Positions 11,901 through 22,675 of a stretch of DNA of 64,000 nucleotides are shown here, piece after piece. How positions within the stretch are numbered: the stretch's first letter is position 1; every line of letters starts with the position of its first letter. This DNA is from Isochrysis galbana. Lineage: Eukaryota; Haptophyta; Isochrysidales; Isochrysidaceae. Below the pieces are notes generated by a model, which saw nothing but the letters and a program-made list of their open reading frames with translations, did not search any database and was not told the DNA's origin. The DNA lies in contig CM030942.1 in NCBI GenBank assembly GCA_018136815.1, forward strand, positions 285,551 through 349,550, given 5' to 3'. Position numbers and translations under genes: made by a program.

Positions 11901-14309
11901 CTTCAAACTTTGTGTTGTTGCAGATCGGCGCCGCTCTCCGCCCTTGTTTTGCGCCTGATGCGCCTCCCGGGTTGACTGCTTCGGGATGCGCTTTACTGTC
12001 GCGATACTTACTTGCGATCACTACCAGCGAAGGGGGTGTCGAGGTCGATCCTGTCGCGGTGCGAAAGCTTCTTGGACTCTTGACCAAAATGTTGACACCG
12101 ATATCACTTGCCCAGCTCGAGTATCCAGCGCTGTCCGACGCGGCCGCTACGGTGGTGCGCACCGCTGCCCTTCGTGCCGCAGCGGCCCTTCAACAAGCCG
12201 TGGCCACAGAACCTACGGCTAGGGCGGAGCTCGCCACGCAGCTCAAGTCTGCATTACCAGCCTTACGCACCTGCTGGATGGGATTGCTACGCGACTGGTG
12301 TGCCCTCTCAGCCGCTAGTGGCCGCGCAGCCAAAGGGTACGCGCCCCATCTGTACACGACTGCGGCCGCAGTTGCATCGCGTGAGCACATTGAGCATGCA
12401 TGGCCGGCAGCATTTGATGCCGTTCTCTCGCTCATTGGCACTGATGCGTGGCGCGAAGAGCGCCCCACGGGCTCACATGCTCGTGACATGACGGCAAGGA
12501 TAGGTGCTGCTGCGGCCGCCGCTGATAACGCTCTCACGAGCGAGGACCCATGTGAGGTTTCTGTGCTCTCTCCCATAAATCCAGCGCCTGAAAGTGAGGA
12601 CTTTGACCTACTTATCGGGCTTTGTGTACATACGCTTGCGGCCGCCGATGCACGTTGTGCCGCCGCCGACGATTCGGCAATCGAGGCACCGCTTGGACAA
12701 GAACCGCCGATCATCGACGCCTGTGGTGAGGAGGCGACGCTCTGTGTGGCATCGCTACCGAAGCTGCTGCATCCGGACTTCTTGACACCAGTCGCGCTCC
12801 CACCAGTCTCAATGCTCCTGATTCTCCGTCTCCTTTTCCGCATTTCCCAGTCGCGCGGCGCCCCGCCGGCGATGCGGGTTGCAATCGCAGGCCTCACTGC
12901 GCACCTAGCTCCTAAGCTAGGGCAATACACAAAGGCGGGAACGGAAGATGCGCGGCAGATTCTCGTGGCGTTGCAATTGCTCGCAGCTGCGCCTGCGATG
13001 AGTGCTATTCCTGCACTCCGCGACCCGTCGGCCCTGGGGCATTCTCATCCTCTAGCTCTAGTGGACGTATCGGATCTACAGGCACTAGCACTGTCGCTAC
13101 GCGCGCTCTCTCTTTTGCCGGCATCTCTCCCGTTCTCCGATCGGCTCCCATGGATACCCACTGCTTTCACCGTCGTGCTTCAAGCCGCAGCCACTCCTCT
13201 TGATGTTGCGGCCAGCAACGACGCTAAGGCTTTCACCAATACCAGCTCCGATGGGGTGCGCGAGGAATGCATTTCCTCCATTAATACTTTGGTCGGATTC
13301 TGCGAGGCACCCGTGGACGACCCAGACGCCCAGTTACACGACCGTTCTTCAGGAGCCGGTGCGGCCAAGTCGAGGTTACTTGCTGCTGCGGGGGGCGCAG
13401 CCTTAGAGCTGTTGCAACGAGCCACTGAAGGTTCTCCTTGCGCAGATCTCCTCCTCAAGCTTGCGTTGCGCATCGTAGGGGGCTTGCCAGTCGACTCGCC
13501 ATCTGGAGCTGACGTCCACACGAGGGCGCAGGCCGCTCTCCGCCGCATGTTGAGACCTGGCCCTCAGCACTTGCAGTCCCAACAGGCTGCGCATGGCACC
13601 CTGATGGCCTTTTTGGCTGCATGCAAAGATAAGTCACCTGGCATTTCGAACAGCTACCTGATTGCGTTGCTTCCGGATGTCGCAGCTTGCTTCCATTCAG
13701 GCAGCGAGAATGACCGCGTCGGCGCAGTGAAGGTGTGACGCAAGCAGCCCTTTGACGCGCAGGGACGCCCCGGCCTCGAACGCACTGGCGTGACTTATTG
13801 TGCGATTCACAGTCAAAACAAGAGAATGCAACTTGCTGCCCATGCTTGAAGCCCATTCACATTCGTTAGCAATTCGCACGTGAGGCCCTAGCCACTGCCT
13901 CATTTGCCAAAACCGACCCCTTCTTTCGGTGCCCCCACTCTAGGTTCTCCTTCTCGCGTGCACACTCGCGCCCCCGGACAGCATGGCTGCCTTGTTTTCC
14001 CTTGCTCTCCCGATACTAGTGGCAGGCATGCCGACCGACGCCGATGTCTCGCCACCGACTGCTGAACTCTCTACCATCTGCCAAACAGCTCTCACCGCCC
14101 TAGGCGGCCGAGCACCTGAAGCGTTCCGTGCCGCGGTCAGTGTATTTTCGGCCTCTACGCGTGCGCGGATGGAGACGTCAATCCGTGAGGCAGCTGCTAA
14201 GAAGCAACGAGCAGCGTCTACGCTGAACCCAACAACAACCGCGGGCGCAGTTGCCGATGCAAAACCGACCATTGCCCTAAAAATGGATTTCGGGAATTTT
14301 GGGAAATGA
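5960..14309 (+). CDS. HEATR5: HEAT-repeat protein of the HEATR5/Laa1 family
   Basis: Eleven exons join in frame: 5960-7168, 7338-7439, 7643-8167, 8281-8502, 8726-9044, 9333-9671, 9957-10823, 10938-11275, 11432-11779, 11924-13732 and 13944-14309, giving about 2,147 residues, close to the family's usual length of about 2,050. The chain is alpha-helical and Ala/Leu-rich throughout, typical of HEAT repeats. The C-terminus (PTIALKMDFGNFG) fits the conserved end of HEATR5/Laa1 proteins. Family members act with the AP-1 clathrin adaptor in trafficking between trans-Golgi and endosomes. A low-complexity insert with His/Gly repeats lies in exon 7 and an acidic loop in exon 8. Intron 2 (7440-7642) begins with GC rather than GT. 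The ATG at 5960 is the first Met after CT-rich leader sequence. The gene is tail-to-tail with CDC20. Confidence 0.85.
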
Positions 14310-15872
14310 GCGGCGCGCAAGGCGCAAGGCCTGTGAATTCTCTTGTTGCTCTTTTTGGCAGGCGTGCGGCTGATTGCCATGCCCTGCCCTATGTTTGCTA
14401 GGAAACCGATCTGTCAATCAACCTAGCACATCGGTGATTCATTTTCTACTAGTGTTTTTATTAACGATGAACGATGCATGCCTGCGTCCCAAGTAGATGG
14501 CACACTGCTTCTTGAGCGTGTGGCACAGACGCCCCAATCTGATCACCACTAGCCATCTAGAGACTGAAACCTCAGGCGTGCTCTGTTTGCTTTTCTCTTC
14601 GGCGCCCCCTATTGTGGGAAGGGTGTTGTAGCAGAAGCAGTAGCCTTGTCTATGTCTATGATATGATGCGTATGATGGCACAGAGAATGATGATCAAATT
14701 CAGAGGAGGGGAGGGGGCCATTGGCCGTTGGGGCTGCCGGGGCTTGCGGGGGGCGTGGCACAGGGTGTGGAGGGAAACTGGGAACCGGCCGGAGCGCGGC
14801 CGGTGTCGACACGGGGCGATAGCGGACACAGAAGAGCACTCGAACAGAGCCAAAGTCCCATTGACCATTGAGGATTTAGAGCGATCAAACAGTGATTTAT
14901 AACTTTGACTAGCCTAGTAGTAGTAGTCTGACTACTGACTACTACTACTAACATCTTACGTGTGGAGGGGGGGGCTGCATTTTTCATTTTTTGACCGTTC
15001 TCCAGCAACCCGAACCAAATACTCAGAAAGCAGAAACACCTGGGGGGCTTACCTGCTCAGCACATCAACTATCATTATAACGGTAGGGTCATGGAGCGCG
15101 CGCCGCTCCCCTCTCCTCCTGCAGCCACCACACGCGACCAGAAGTTATAATTATAACCTTCATGGGGGTATTGTACACCGTACGGTATAGGTAAATAGGT
15201 ATAAATCCAAAAAAAAACCTGAGGTCGCAGCCTCTAATTCGCCTTCAATCTGGTATCTAGGTACACTCCAGGGCGAAAGGAGAGAGAACGTTGCGCATTA
15301 ACATCGATCGAAGGCCGGCGTGACGTGTACGGCTCTGGCTTGTGCGTGTTACCGATTCTCATGTCTCATCCACCCACAGCCGCTTGTCGATAAGAAAACG
15401 AAGCCGAGGCTCAGAAGCATCCGTGCACGAACACGGCCCTAATATCCATTGTCCTCTAGCCAATGGCATGTGTTGCCGCCCCGTGGTGAGAACCACAAGG
15501 CGGCCATAGTCCCTCCTGCCCGTCCAACCCAAGCCCACCACCCAAACCTCCCGTCTGGGACCAAGTGCTCGTCCATGTGTTTGGGCGTGTGCGAAAGGGC
15601 ACTATGCAGAGGGCGAAGGCCGGCACGCAGATGTACTTCAAGTGTGCAACAAGGCAGTGGGCAACGCAAAGGGTGCAGGAAAATAGCTGGTGGGCAGTGC
15701 GGGCTCAGTAGGCAATATGGCAGTGCGGGCTCAGCAGGCAGCGCACGGGAAAAAGTGCAAAGCGGCATAGGGACGGGCCCGGGGGGCGTCAGTGATACCG
15801 AGTGCTATAGACATATTCACGCGGTCAAAGTTCAAGTCAAAAGTACCTGCACAGTAAGGGAGGAGGGTCACC
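14310..15872. other. Convergent intergenic region between HEATR5 and CDC20
   Basis: No supported gene. A short hairpin lies near 14917-14951, where TAGTAGTAGTC is followed by its complement. The region should hold the two 3' UTRs. Short ORFs between 15350 and 15880 have no recognisable content. Confidence 0.4.
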
Positions 15873-17321
15873 TTACCTGATGCTCATGGAATTCAGAATG
15901 GACTCCTTCGCCGCTGCCCTTTCCTTTTTGGAGGACTCGCCACCAGAAAGAATCTTCCAAAAGCGAAGAGTCTCGTCGGCAGCGGCAGTGACGACGGTGG
16001 TCCCGTCTGGAGACTGCGCCATGTGAAGCACACGAGAAGTGTGTCCGGTGAGTTCCGCAACTTTGACCATTGACGGGTACTTCCAAAGAATGAGCTGGTT
16101 ATGGGAATAGCCATGAGATGAGACGAGCTCCTTGTCGTGCTTTGCCCACTGGAGAGCGCAGACTTGCGAATGAGTGTCGACGGCATTCAAGCATGCACCC
16201 GTGCCGCTATTCCAGAAGCGAATCATGCGATCGGCGGTGCCACCACCTGACGCGAGCAAGTTGCGCTGCCAAGGACACCATGCGAGGGCCTTGACGGCCG
16301 CTTGGTGCTGATCAAGGCGGAACATTGGCTGGTCGCATAGGCCATTCGATGATGCAGTATACCGATCATCCCAAATGTTGAGGATGTTGTCGTTCCCTCC
16401 AGATGCTAGCTGTGTGCCACTTGGGGACCACTTCAAGCCACAAACCTCCTGCGCATGTCCGCGAAGAGTTCCGACTTTGTGCTCCGCGATGCGAACGTCG
16501 TGATGCAAAATTACGGAGTCCCGACCACCCGAAGAGAGCACTGGCCCATTCCAAGAAAGGGAGGACACACGTGCACGGTGGCCGGACATGCACCGGACTT
16601 GTTTCAGCTTCTCGACGTCCCAGATTTGAACCTTGTGATCAGACGTACCCACCGCCATGTACGAGCCCTCCTGAACCCACGACAGCGAGGTGACATGCGT
16701 GTTTTCACCTGGTGTTTGCATGAGCTGCTGGATAGATCCATCGGAAGCATTCCACAAGTAAATCGAGTCGCCGAGCGCCACACCCAATACGTTGGAAGAA
16801 TTCCAGTCGAGCAGGTTCAAGTAATAATCGTCAAGAAGCTCGGGCGCATCCAAGATGCGCTCGGGTGCTTGTGGGATGTGGCGGGAGTACTTCTTGGGCG
16901 CCAGGCCGGCTTCACGATTTTGGGTGTAAAGCACTCGCAACGAATTTTGGTGACCCGCCGGCGCCGCCGGCGCCTTCGACTTGAATGCGAGCACCTTGTT
17001 GGTTGCTTGTCCGGCGAACAAGTTGGCCGCCAACTCCTTCTTGTATTCCTCTTTGGCCGGCGACGCATTCACCCCAGCATTCTCATTCTGGTGAGAACGT
17101 GTCAGCTCAAAGTGCGACACGTCCAGGTCCATAGCAGAGCGCTGTGGGATGAAACGATCGCCGTGCGGCCGCGAGGAGGGTGTGCGCCCGCGCTTTGGTG
17201 TTTCGTTGTCGAACGCGGGGCCGGCAAGATGGGAGCTGGACGGAGCACTCCTTTGCTTGATGCGCTTGAGCGGCGTCCCCTGCATGGCGTCGAGGCAAGA
17301 TTCATATGTCGCAGGGTTCAT
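15873..17321 (-). CDS. CDC20: CDC20, activator of the anaphase-promoting complex
   Basis: A single uninterrupted frame of 482 residues. CDC20 binds APC/C, recruits substrates such as securin and mitotic cyclins, and is held by the spindle checkpoint. Visible motifs are the C-box DRFIPQR (about residues 55-61), the Mad2-binding KVLAFKSKAP motif (about 109-118), a seven-bladed WD40 propeller from about 170 to 460, and the terminal Ile-Arg tail (SIR then stop) that docks on APC/C. The start at 17321 was chosen because the next upstream in-frame Met (17411) adds only non-conserved residues; a 5' UTR splice acceptor may lie between them. The stop overlaps a donor-like CAGGTAAGG, but the IR tail argues the stop is genuine. 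No intron interrupts the frame, unlike most neighbours. Confidence 0.93.
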   Translation of the reverse strand: MNPATYESCLDAMQGTPLKRIKQRSAPSSSHLAGPAFDNETPKRGRTPSSRPHGDRFIPQRSAMDLDVSHFELTRSHQNENAGVNASPAKEEYKKELAANLFAGQATNKVLAFKSKAPAAPAGHQNSLRVLYTQNREAGLAPKKYSRHIPQAPERILDAPELLDDYYLNLLDWNSSNVLGVALGDSIYLWNASDGSIQQLMQTPGENTHVTSLSWVQEGSYMAVGTSDHKVQIWDVEKLKQVRCMSGHRARVSSLSWNGPVLSSGGRDSVILHHDVRIAEHKVGTLRGHAQEVCGLKWSPSGTQLASGGNDNILNIWDDRYTASSNGLCDQPMFRLDQHQAAVKALAWCPWQRNLLASGGGTADRMIRFWNSGTGACLNAVDTHSQVCALQWAKHDKELVSSHGYSHNQLILWKYPSMVKVAELTGHTSRVLHMAQSPDGTTVVTAAADETLRFWKILSGGESSKKERAAAKESILNSMSIR

Positions 17322-19344
<2,023 letters not shown>

Positions 19345-19806
19345 TCACACGCTTGATCCATCATCTCTTCTGCTCTTCTTCTTCGCAGGACCCCCCTTCT
19401 CGGGGGGGGCCGACTGCACGTCCACCTCAACTCTCTCGTACGAGTTTGAATCCTGCAAGAAGCAGCGGCAAGGGCCAAGCAGATTGGGCCATGTCGAGCA
19501 TCAGCTGTGTGGGGAGAACTGAGTGTGGTCGACTGTGACGTCCAAAAGGGAAGCATCTGTGTGCTCTATGCGACGCGCGTGCGTCTCGCGAAGTGGCAAG
19601 CAGCGCACCTGCAGCTCGTCAATCCTCCGGTGGATCAATGCAAGGATCTGCGCGTCGTTCCGGAGGAGCAGGTGAGTGTCGTCCAGATCACGGAGGACGA
19701 ATGAGTCTGCCAGACTGCTCCGCTTCTCCTCATCCACTTTCAGAACGAACTGCTTCATCGCCGGGCAGTCGCACGTGAGGAGTACGCCCGAGGTGGCCTC
19801 GGGCAT
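19345..19806 (-). CDS. GTF2H5: TFIIH subunit TTDA/TFB5 (GTF2H5)
   Basis: Exon 1 is 19609-19806 and exon 2 is 19345-19452, with a 156-bp GT-AG intron in phase 0; the product is 101 residues. Exon 1 reads GVLLTCDCPAMKQFVLKVDE, then LRDLDDTHLLL and LIHRRIDELQ, which matches the small, conserved TFIIH subunit TTDA/Tfb5 (usually about 70 residues). It stabilises TFIIH through p52/Tfb2 in nucleotide excision repair and transcription. Exon 2 supplies DSNSYERVEV, in place of the family's C-terminal end, and a basic tail of about 25 residues (KKKSRR) not usual in the family. The start at 19806 aligns with the family N-terminus; an upstream in-frame start codon would add 17 non-conserved residues. Confidence 0.85.
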
Positions 19807-20131
19807 CCGCCGCGCGCCGCCCTCGCCGCGCACTTCCGCCTCCAATTCAGTGGGCAAACTTAATAAAATTAGTCATGAGCTAAAATAAAAACCATCTGGC
19901 TCGAAAGCCACGCAAAAGCAAAAGCAACCAGCAAGGCACACGGCTGGGGCAGCAGACAGGGCTGGAGTGGGGCACAGCGATCGCACCTTAGCGTGTCGAG
20001 GCGCGATGGCTCTGCGCCCCCTGAATGCGATGCACTGCCGCCCACGCTGCGCAACAAAAGTCGCGTTCCGTCAAAATCAAAAGAGGGCCAGGTGATCGTT
20101 TTGGGTTTTGTTTTCACTCAGAATGTTATGT

Positions 20132-20233
20132 TAACGTTATGTGCGAAAACGCTAAGCGGACACAAAACACCATTCACTACAGACGCCCCTTCCTCCAGAC
20201 ACCTGAGCACAGACACTTCGGCCTAGTTCCGTG
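20132..20233 (+). repeat. Left terminal inverted repeat
   Basis: Matches the reverse complement of 21652-21765 at nearly every position, including the stretch ACACCTGAGCACAGACACTT, except for an 11-bp insertion in the right copy and a few substitutions. Confidence 0.85.
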
Positions 20234-20356
20234 ACACAACCCTTTGTACCCAGCAATCCGCATTTGCATGCACGCTAGTTCGTCACGGTCGGTAAGGCGG
20301 CTTGCCTTCATTTGGTCTCCTTTCCCTCAGGGTTTCTTCCCCTCCCGTGGGGACTC

Positions 20357-20614
20357 TCACCCTACCATGAGCCCCCCCGCGAGCACCCCGAAGGAGAGGC
20401 CCAGGAGCACCACGTACGCGACGAGAACGGCGTCGCCTTGGCTTGGCATGAGGGCGCGCCCCGAGAGGGCCTGGTAGACGCCCACGCCGAGCACGGCGTA
20501 GCCCGTCCCCTTGTGCGCGACCCGCCACACGGCGCGGCGTGTGGTGCGGGCGGCAGGCGTGCCGCGCACAACCGCGCCGGAGTGTCGAATCAAGCCGAAG
20601 CTTGATCGTGGCAA
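20357..20614 (-). pseudogene. Membrane-protein fragment, possibly cytochrome b561-like
   Basis: This frame reads RRAVWRVAHKGTGYAVLGVG, then VYQALSGRALM and the hydrophobic stretch VLVAYVVLLGLSFGVLAGG. The W-x-x-x-H-K-x-x-GY pattern next to a hydrophobic segment recalls the last helices of cytochrome b561/DOMON ferric-reductase proteins. It lies inside the TIR transposon and is much more G+C-rich than the adjacent ORF at 20833-21150. I read it as a captured host gene piece. The family assignment is tentative. Confidence 0.35.
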
Positions 20615-20832
20615 GTCTCAGCGGGGCTAGGGGCATGGAGTGAAGAGAAGTCTTGAGAGAGGGGGGGAAAGGGCGCGCTACATCGCGACGACGGCCCACG
20701 AGACACCACCCCACATCACTCACTCACCAACAAGAAAACTCCGAAAACTAACGCAACATGGCACAAACAAACCAACGAAACAAATAAGGACAAAGGAACA
20801 CAAATGCGGCGTGCAATGCATGTAAGGTGTCT

Positions 20833-21150
20833 TTATTTAATGTTCGTATTGTGCTTGAAATCGAATGAACTGAATAAGGACTTACATTCGAAAGTGTACG
20901 TCCACAAATTTGGGTTCGACTCAAGCAGCCTCCTCAGGGAGTTGTTGCTCCCCCCCGGGTTGACCCCAACCGGCGGCGGCGGACTGATGTTGTCCAATGC
21001 TTCCGCAATAACCTGCATGGCAGATTTGGAAGTGGCATATGGCGGAAAGAGAGGTGTGATGAATTTTTTAAAGTTATCGTCCATCTTTTTTATGATCCAT
21101 TGCAATCGCTTGCGTATTACATCATTAGCCACCATTCCATTTATAGACAT
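20833..21150 (-). CDS. A+T-rich ORF of unknown function inside the TIR transposon
   Basis: A 105-residue frame with low G+C compared with the genes around it, and a protein-like composition (VIRKRLQWIIKKMDDNFKKF, then TSKSAMQVIAEALDNI). It overlaps the end of the Fanzor-like frame by 10 bp on the same strand. No family recognised. It could be a further piece of the transposon's own gene or cargo. Confidence 0.35.
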   Translation of the reverse strand: MSINGMVANDVIRKRLQWIIKKMDDNFKKFITPLFPPYATSKSAMQVIAEALDNISPPPPVGVNPGGSNNSLRRLLESNPNLWTYTFECKSLFSSFDFKHNTNIK

Positions 21151-21758
21151 GGTTGAGCACTGTGAGGTGGGTGCCTTTGCTTAAATACTAGACGATTTTT
21201 TTGGTACCGGCGCATCGCGTATTTGGAAACGAGGGGTACCAAATGAAGGCAAACGACCTTATCGAGCTGGTTCAGAAGAAAGGTAGACATCACGTGACAT
21301 GGTCCTTCGCGCTCGGCTGCTTTGTGGCACCGAGGGCGACGTGGAGCGTCATCAGATGCGACCTGAAAGATCGCCGCAGCGTCCTGTAGTTTGGATTCCC
21401 CGCAAGGACACATCGAAGAAGTGTTGTACTCGTCGAGCACAGTCGTCAACCCGCGCGAAGCAAGTGCGCGCACAAACTTTTTCTTTGGGAAAGTGTCCCC
21501 AAATGACCCATCTCCTATCAGCACGATAGTTCTCTTCTTCTCGTCATTCGGGATGCAGTTTTCAGCATGAGGCTCATCCTTCGTCCTCTTTTTGATACCC
21601 CAGACGCGGTCCGCTATGCGAGCCAGCGCACTCATCGCCTTCCGGGACTCACACGGAACTAGGCCGAAGTGTCTGTGCTCAGGTGTCTGGAGAAAGGGGC
21701 GCCTGTAGTGAAATGGTGTCTTGTGTCCGCTTAGCCTAAGCTTAGCGTTTTCGCACAT
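21141..21758 (-). pseudogene. Fanzor/TnpB-like nuclease, C-terminal fragment
   Basis: The frame is 205 residues. Roughly the first 35 are translated TIR and not conserved protein. The body reads IVLIGDGSFG, then KKKFVRALASRGLTTVLDEY followed by NTSSMCPCGESKLQD, then RPRCHKAAEREGPCH. This is the C-terminal pattern of Fanzor/TnpB RuvC nucleases: the RuvC-II acidic DEY.TS motif and a Cys-rich zinc finger (CPC..., RCH..., PCH). Fanzors are eukaryotic RNA-guided nucleases often carried by DNA transposons. The N-terminal part including RuvC-I is missing. The RuvC-III Asp motif expected after the last Cys is not present in frame, although RDV appears in a neighbouring frame, suggesting a frameshift. 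It is therefore a relic and unlikely to cut DNA. Confidence 0.6.
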
Positions 21759-21765
21759 AACGTTA
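21652..21765 (-). repeat. Right terminal inverted repeat
   Basis: Inverted partner of 20132-20233; carries the 11-bp insertion CTTAGGCTAAG (read on the minus strand) near its outer end. Confidence 0.85.
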
Positions 21766-22675
21766 TGTAATTGTGAGCACTGGGCACCGTAGGGGCACCG
21801 TAGGGACCCGGTTCTTGCACCCTAAAGAAAAAGAAGCAAAAAGAAAAAGGGTGCTACGCACGGGACTTCCTCTGGGCGGTAAACACGCCCCTCCGGTCGT
21901 GATAACATTAATTACTATTTATTTGTTGCTCAGCGGTGAGGAGTTGCGAGTAGCAGCACGAGATCTAACGTAAGCATAAGCCACGATGCACGATACCGAA
22001 CATCTGCCACCACACCAAATCCAAATCCAAAGACATGGACATCTCGTCCAGTTCCTTAAAAGCTAATGAAATCAAGGCACAACCCACCAACGACCATGGT
22101 CTCGCCAACGCCGTCACCTACGCAAGCTATTGCATGCGCCGAGTGATGGCACAACAAGAAATACAGCGGGGAAGTGGTCCTATCACAATATGACGGCGAT
22201 TTCAACCTGCACCTTTCATAGTGAAATATATGCGTCGATGTGCTGTGCCAGTTGGTCATGCTCTTCTCGCGTCGTCGCGCTCGTTGATGAAACACTCCAA
22301 TGTGTGTGAGCTTGAACGAAGGAGCGAGGAACGGTATCCGATCAACCGACTCGGAATTGCATGTTCCTCTCACGTCATCGTGCCGCCTAATGGTGACTTT
22401 CAGTGCTTGTGACGGCAAGAACGAGGGAGCGAGGGAAGGTTTGTAGGGTAGCTTATAACTGGGACAAATCACGAGAAGGCCAAAATGCTTTGCGACTTTC
22501 TTGATCACAACAATTTGCCACCGAAACCTGCTGATCGAGCGTTGCGATCAGGGATTGGTCCCTTTTCATACATGCAGCCCAATGCTATCCATCGCACGGC
22601 GGAAGAGAAGGAATACGTGTGTGTAAACGCCCGTTGTGGCCCTCAAAGTGCGCTAGTGATGTATGACGGGGTTAA
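21766..22675. other. Intergenic region downstream of the antiporter gene
   Basis: A 150-codon frame on the minus strand (22056-22508) has no recognisable protein features and I do not call it. Otherwise nothing seen; the right end should contain the antiporter 3' UTR. Confidence 0.35.

Larger units (their letters stand above)
20132..21765. mobile_element. TIR transposon of about 1.63 kb carrying a Fanzor-like fragment
   Basis: The ends are inverted copies of each other over about 102 bp on the left (20132-20233) and 114 bp on the right (21652-21765); the right copy has an 11-bp insertion. The outer termini begin AACGTTATGTGCGAAAACGC. Single, diverged copies of this terminus occur near 4.04, 36.77 and 39.94 kb. 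Inside lie a Fanzor/TnpB-like C-terminal fragment, an A+T-rich ORF and a membrane-protein fragment, all on the minus strand. There is no recognisable complete transposase, so the copy is probably non-autonomous. A target-site duplication could not be fixed with confidence. Confidence 0.75.

Noticed and set aside
15862..15880. Splice donor CAGGTAAGG at the end of CDC20, implying more exons
   Set aside because: The protein ends in Ile-Arg, the conserved terminal tail of CDC20, so the TAA is taken as the real stop.
22056..22508. 150-codon minus-strand frame downstream of the antiporter
   Set aside because: Composition is not protein-like and there is no motif, intron structure or leader.
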